From Pustulibacterium marinum (GTDB lineage Bacteria > Bacteroidota > Bacteroidia > Flavobacteriales > Flavobacteriaceae), in NCBI RefSeq assembly GCF_900116665.1, contig NZ_FPBK01000002.1:240360-304359 (forward strand): 64,000 bases of DNA, given 5' to 3'. Position numbers and translations under genes: made by a program. The notes under the pieces are model-generated. The model saw nothing but the letters and a program-made list of their open reading frames with translations. It ran no database searches and was not told where the DNA came from. Below, one piece after another: positions 60,278 through 64,000 of the stretch; within the stretch, counting starts at the first letter, position 1; each line of letters starts with the position of its first letter.

Positions 60278-60559
60278 ATGCAGCAAGCTTATTTAGGTAA
60301 CTTTTTAAGAACCGTTATCATCATCATAGGTGTTTTAATGCTTATTCGTTATGTAACAAAGGTTTTTATGCCATACATTTTGAGATATTTAGTAAAGAAA
60401 TCTGAAGACCATATCAACAAGAAGTTTCAAGGATTTCAAGAGTCTCAACAGCACCAAAACGATTATCAAGACACAAACTATACTACATCCCATAAAAAAC
60501 AACCTAAGAACGATAAAAAAGTAGTAGGGGAGTATATAGATTTTGAAGAAATAGAGTAA
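60278..60559 (+). CDS. DUF4834-family small membrane protein
   Basis: The protein has 93 residues from ATG 60278 (an in-frame TTG lies 6 bp earlier). It has an N-terminal transmembrane segment (about 8-27) and a charged tail (KKSEDHINKKF, KKQPKNDKKVVGEYIDFEEIE). The VGEYIDFEEI end is characteristic of the family. It is encoded 19 bp upstream of yfhO in Flavobacteria generally. Function unknown; it may be a small membrane partner of YfhO. Confidence 0.85.
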   Translation: MQQAYLGNFLRTVIIIIGVLMLIRYVTKVFMPYILRYLVKKSEDHINKKFQGFQESQQHQNDYQDTNYTTSHKKQPKNDKKVVGEYIDFEEIE

Positions 60560-60578
60560 CCACTTTACAACCACATCA

Positions 60579-63008
60579 ATGAACCTAAACATCAACGATC
60601 TTTGGAAGCACCTTGCTGTTTTCGTACTTTTTATCATTATTCCACTTATCTATTTTAGTCCTGTTCTGGATGGAAAAGTAATTGAACAAAGTGATATTGT
60701 TCAATACAACGGAATGGCAAAAGAGCGTAATGACTATAAAAAGGAAACCGGTACAGAATCGTATTGGACAGACAGTGCTTTTGGTGGAATGCCAACCTAT
60801 CAATTAGGAGCTAATTATCCGCACAACTATATTAAGAAGTTAGATCATTTGATTCGCTTTTTACCAAGACCGGCAGATTATGTATTTCTATACTTTTTAG
60901 GCTTCTATGTGTTGATGTTAGTGTTGAAAGTAGATTACCGATTGGCATTCTTAGGTTCGCTGGCTTTTGGTTTTTCAACCTATTACATCATTATTTTAGG
61001 AGTAGGGCATAATGCCAAAGCGCATGCTATTGCTTATTTTCCAATGGTTATCGGTGGTATTCTCATGGTATTTCGGAAGAAGTATTTCTGGGGAGCGGTG
61101 CTCACGGCTTTTGCTATGGCGTTAGAAATTAGTGCCAATCACTACCAAATGACGTATTATTTATTGCTACTGGTTATCACGCTGGGCGTTGTATATCTTA
61201 TCGATGCTTTTAAGAAGAAGGAGTTGCCACATTTCTTTAAGTCGGTTGGGATTTTGATGGCAGCTGTGATTATTTCAATCCTTACCAATGCAACCAACCT
61301 TTTAGCTACTCAAGAATATACCAAGTGGAGTACACGCGGTAAAAGTGAACTTACGTTCAATGCAGATGGATCTCCAAAGGAAACCGATGCTGCTTTGGAC
61401 AAAGAATATATTACGCAATATAGTTATGGGATTGTAGAGTCTTTAAATCTCTTTGTACCCGGAATGTTTGGCGGAAGTAGAGATCTTGATGAAGATTCAG
61501 CCGTGTACACCTATTTGCAAAAACGTGGCGTACCAAAAAGTCAGGCAGCGGGGCTAACAGAAAGTTTAACCACCTATTGGGGACCTCAGTACTACGTAGC
61601 CGGGCCGGCCTATATTGGCGCTATTGTTTGGTTCTTTTTTGTGCTAGGGCTATTTCTTGTCAAAGGCCGCTTTAAATGGTGGTTGGTTGCCGGGAGTATT
61701 TTAGCCTTTTTACTATCGTGGGGTAAGAATTTGATGTGGTTTACAGACCTGTTTATTGATTTCTTCCCGTTGTATGATAAGTTTAGAGCAGTATCGTCTA
61801 TACAGGTATTGGTAGAATTTACCATTCCTCTTTTGGGAATCATCGGGTTGAAGAAACTCTTTGACAAGGATGTGGATACCAACGAGAAACTACACGCTGT
61901 TAAATGGACAGGAATTATCTTGGGAGGCTTGTGTGTGGTATTGTTCCTTATCAAGTCGATGTTTGACTTTGTGGGCAGTAGCGATGGTATGATTCGTCAG
62001 TACTACGGAGATGACATTGTTCGGTTGTTAATAGAAGACCGTAAGAGTATTTACAATGCCGACCTATTCCGAAGTCTTATTATTGTAGCTATAGGCTTTG
62101 CCGCAGTTTGGTTCTATGTAAAAAACACCTTAAAGCAAAATATGGTCATTGGTGTTTTGGTGATCTTGGTATTGGTAGATTTGGTTGGGGTAGATAAGCG
62201 TTATGTAAGCAAAGATGATTTTGTTTCCAGCAGACGTATGTCGCACCCTTTTGAAGCTACCAGAGCCGATCAACAGATATTGAAAGATACAACCCACTTT
62301 AGAGTGTTTGAGCCTTCCGTAGGACTTAATGGGGCTAGAACGTCTTATTTCCATAATTCTATAGGCGGTTATCACGCCGCAAAACCGAAACGTTTACAAG
62401 ATCTTTATGAATATCAGCTTGCCAACGGTAATATGGATATTCTCAATATGCTGAACGTAAAGTACGTTATTCAGCAAAATCAGGAAGGGAGCGTATATCC
62501 AACGCCAAATCCGGATGCGAATGGCAATGCGTGGTTTGTAGCTTCCGTTAAGAAAGTGAGCTCAGAAGATGCCGAAATGAAAAGTCTGGATAGCTTGCAA
62601 ACCAAAACCACCGCTGTGGTAAATACCAGTGCTTTTCCGGAGGCTGCTTCGCTTTCCGAAAGCTATACCGTGGCCGATGCTCAAATATCTTTGGTACAAC
62701 ATACTCCAGACCATTTGGTGTACCAAACGTCTAATAGTAATGATGGTTTGGCAGTGTTTTCAGAAATGTATTATCCACATGGATGGAAGGTAACTTTGGA
62801 CGGGAAAGAAGTATCTCATTTTAGAGTAGATTTTGCGCTGCGCGGTATGCAGGTGCCCGCAGGAAACCATACAATAACCTTTACCTTTGATCCGCAGGTA
62901 GTAAAAACAGGAAGCGCTATCTCTTTGGCAGGGAACGTATTGCTGGTACTTTTGGTAGCCGGCGGATTGTTCTTTCAGTTGAAACGAAAAGATCCTTCAA
63001 AGGAATAA
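60579..63008 (+). CDS. YfhO-family membrane protein
   Basis: The 809-residue integral membrane protein has about 12-13 helices, e.g. HLAVFVLFIIIPLIYFSPVL and ADYVFLYFLGFYVLMLVLKV. GT-C-like features are seen in the first loop (SDIVQYNGMAKERNDY, WTDSAFGGMPTYQLGANYP). A periplasmic beta-rich domain forms the C-terminal part (YQTSNSNDGLAVFSEMYYPHGWKVTLDGKEV). B. subtilis YfhO is linked to glycosylation of lipoteichoic acid; here it likely transfers a sugar to an envelope glycan. It is followed 3 bp later by a glycosyltransferase. Confidence 0.9.
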   Translation: MNLNINDLWKHLAVFVLFIIIPLIYFSPVLDGKVIEQSDIVQYNGMAKERNDYKKETGTESYWTDSAFGGMPTYQLGANYPHNYIKKLDHLIRFLPRPADYVFLYFLGFYVLMLVLKVDYRLAFLGSLAFGFSTYYIIILGVGHNAKAHAIAYFPMVIGGILMVFRKKYFWGAVLTAFAMALEISANHYQMTYYLLLLVITLGVVYLIDAFKKKELPHFFKSVGILMAAVIISILTNATNLLATQEYTKWSTRGKSELTFNADGSPKETDAALDKEYITQYSYGIVESLNLFVPGMFGGSRDLDEDSAVYTYLQKRGVPKSQAAGLTESLTTYWGPQYYVAGPAYIGAIVWFFFVLGLFLVKGRFKWWLVAGSILAFLLSWGKNLMWFTDLFIDFFPLYDKFRAVSSIQVLVEFTIPLLGIIGLKKLFDKDVDTNEKLHAVKWTGIILGGLCVVLFLIKSMFDFVGSSDGMIRQYYGDDIVRLLIEDRKSIYNADLFRSLIIVAIGFAAVWFYVKNTLKQNMVIGVLVILVLVDLVGVDKRYVSKDDFVSSRRMSHPFEATRADQQILKDTTHFRVFEPSVGLNGARTSYFHNSIGGYHAAKPKRLQDLYEYQLANGNMDILNMLNVKYVIQQNQEGSVYPTPNPDANGNAWFVASVKKVSSEDAEMKSLDSLQTKTTAVVNTSAFPEAASLSESYTVADAQISLVQHTPDHLVYQTSNSNDGLAVFSEMYYPHGWKVTLDGKEVSHFRVDFALRGMQVPAGNHTITFTFDPQVVKTGSAISLAGNVLLVLLVAGGLFFQLKRKDPSKE

Positions 63009-63011
63009 CGT

Positions 63012-64000
63012 ATGCAGAAGGTACTCATCATTACCTATTATTGGCCACCAGCCGGAGGACCCGGAGTGCAGCGTTGGCTGAAATTTGTAAAGTACTTTCG
63101 TGACTTTGGTATTGAACCTATTGTATACATACCGGAGAATCCTACGTATCCCATGACCGATGCTTCTTTTGAAGCCGAAGTTCCGGAGGGGATCACCATT
63201 CTTAAACACCCTATTTTTGAACCGTATGCACTAGCCGGTTTGTTGTCTAAAAAGAAAACACAAACCATTAGTAGTGGAATCATACCCACTAAAAAGCAAT
63301 CGTTAGCAGAGCGCTTGCTTCTTTGGGTACGGGGTAATCTTTTTATTCCAGATGCGCGGGCCTACTGGGTAAAGCCTTCCGTAAGGTATCTTTCCAACTA
63401 TATCCAAGAAGAAGGGATTGAAACCATTGTGACAACCGGTCCGCCACACAGCTTGCACTTAATAGGTTTGCAACTGCAGTCTGCCTTAGGTGTTCGGTGG
63501 ATGGCTGATTTTAGAGATCCCTGGACGTCTATAGGATACCATTCCAAGTTAAAGCTCACCAAGCGTTCACAAGCCAAGCATAAAGCCCTTGAAAAGGAAG
63601 TATTGCAGCGTGCCGATGGTATTTCGGTGACCAGTTATACGACTAAGAAGGAGTTTGAAGCGCTGACGACTCAACCCATAAAAGTGATCACTAACGGATT
63701 TGATGCCGTTACCTTACCCGCTACAAAGCTGTCTGACAAATTTACGCTGGCTCATATAGGTTCTTTACTCTCCGGAAGAAACCCGGAAGCGCTATGGCAA
63801 GCCTTGCAAGCATTACAGCAAGAAGAGCCCAGTTTTGCAGCAGATTTGGAAGTGGTACTCGCCGGAAAAGTGAGCGAAGAGATTCTGGAAACCATCACCG
63901 CTTATGGATTGAAAGACGCTGTGCGCTTGCCCGGCTATATTTCACACGGTGAGGCCTTGCAATTGCAGCGGGAGAGCATGGTGAACCTGTTGATAGAAAT
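63012..64000 (+). CDS. Glycosyltransferase, GT4-like (N-terminal part)
   Basis: The gene is truncated by the window end; 329 codons are visible from ATG 63012 and no stop is found. The start MQKVLIITYYWPPAGGPGVQRW carries the GGPGVQRW loop typical of GT4-like enzymes of Bacteroidota. A second half with FTLAHIGSLLSGRNPEALWQAL and VVLAGKVSEE then VRLPGYISHGEAL fits the nucleotide-sugar domain. It has no signal peptide. It is co-transcribed with yfhO (3-bp gap) and probably supplies or extends the same glycan. The DNA is unusually GC-rich here. Confidence 0.88.
   Translation, partial: MQKVLIITYYWPPAGGPGVQRWLKFVKYFRDFGIEPIVYIPENPTYPMTDASFEAEVPEGITILKHPIFEPYALAGLLSKKKTQTISSGIIPTKKQSLAERLLLWVRGNLFIPDARAYWVKPSVRYLSNYIQEEGIETIVTTGPPHSLHLIGLQLQSALGVRWMADFRDPWTSIGYHSKLKLTKRSQAKHKALEKEVLQRADGISVTSYTTKKEFEALTTQPIKVITNGFDAVTLPATKLSDKFTLAHIGSLLSGRNPEALWQALQALQQEEPSFAADLEVVLAGKVSEEILETITAYGLKDAVRLPGYISHGEALQLQRESMVNLLIE

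Noticed and set aside
1-64000. Search for CRISPR arrays, insertion sequences, prophage genes, tRNA or rRNA genes, restriction or toxin-antitoxin systems
   Set aside because: No direct repeat arrays, transposase motifs, tRNA-like cloverleaf regions or known defence domains were seen in gene or intergenic sequence.

Overview
The window is chromosomal DNA from a member of the Bacteroidota, most likely a marine Flavobacteriaceae species. Four things support this. Promoters follow the Bacteroidota pattern (TTG or TTTG, about 19-20 bases, then TAnnTTTG) and few genes have a Shine-Dalgarno sequence. A type IX secretion gene (porQ) lies beside cmk. The bS6-bS18-bL9 order, DUF4834-YfhO pairing and RND-TolC fusion are typical of the group. 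The DNA is AT-rich (about 35% GC by eye), except for the last 2-3 kb, which are clearly richer in GC. I see no tRNA or rRNA gene, insertion sequence, prophage, CRISPR array or recognisable defence island. No stretch longer than about 250 bases lacks a gene.

Layout. 1-3.1 kb: tail of a GH43 glycosidase, a LytTR response regulator, an HxlR repressor divergent from its likely target (a QorB-like NmrA reductase), and trmH. 3.2-10 kb: purL and purB (purine synthesis), a lipoprotein, a Nudix hydrolase and a HEAT-like protein. 10-19.1 kb: haem-binding protein, glycosyltransferase, an atypical sirtuin, an ECF sigma/anti-sigma pair, an unknown exported protein, an SDR, an SRPBCC protein, a GH13 amylase and a carboxypeptidase-regulatory-like protein. 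19.2-28.9 kb: a DbpA-type RNA helicase, rlmH-rdgB, nadC-yihY-DUF2147-priA, a second LytTR regulator and the rpsF-rpsR-rplI operon.

29-40 kb is the most accessory-looking part. It holds a lipoprotein trehalase, then on the minus strand a large secreted PIG-L deacetylase, a previously hidden 33-residue membrane microprotein, a sodium:solute symporter, a Gfo/Idh dehydrogenase, a porin, a Tat-exported aminotransferase and an AEC carrier. The first four genes look like one transcript for taking up and oxidising an amino sugar or related compound. 40-49 kb: psd, then a heavy-metal efflux module (two-component system, His-rich protein, RND pump fused to a TolC domain, and adaptor). A shared box of about 20 bp lies at the same distance upstream of both promoters of this module.

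49-64 kb: porQ-cmk, rpsA, a serine-palmitoyltransferase-like enzyme (sphingolipid or sulfonolipid synthesis), pta-ackA, a GNAT-like protein, an outer-membrane protein with a polylysine tail, and DUF4834-yfhO-glycosyltransferase running off the end.

Nothing here is clearly a new defence or mobile system. The best leads are regulatory and architectural: the paired efflux boxes, the RND-TolC fusion with an internal signal peptide, the coupled microprotein, the zinc-site-less sirtuin and the HxlR double operator.
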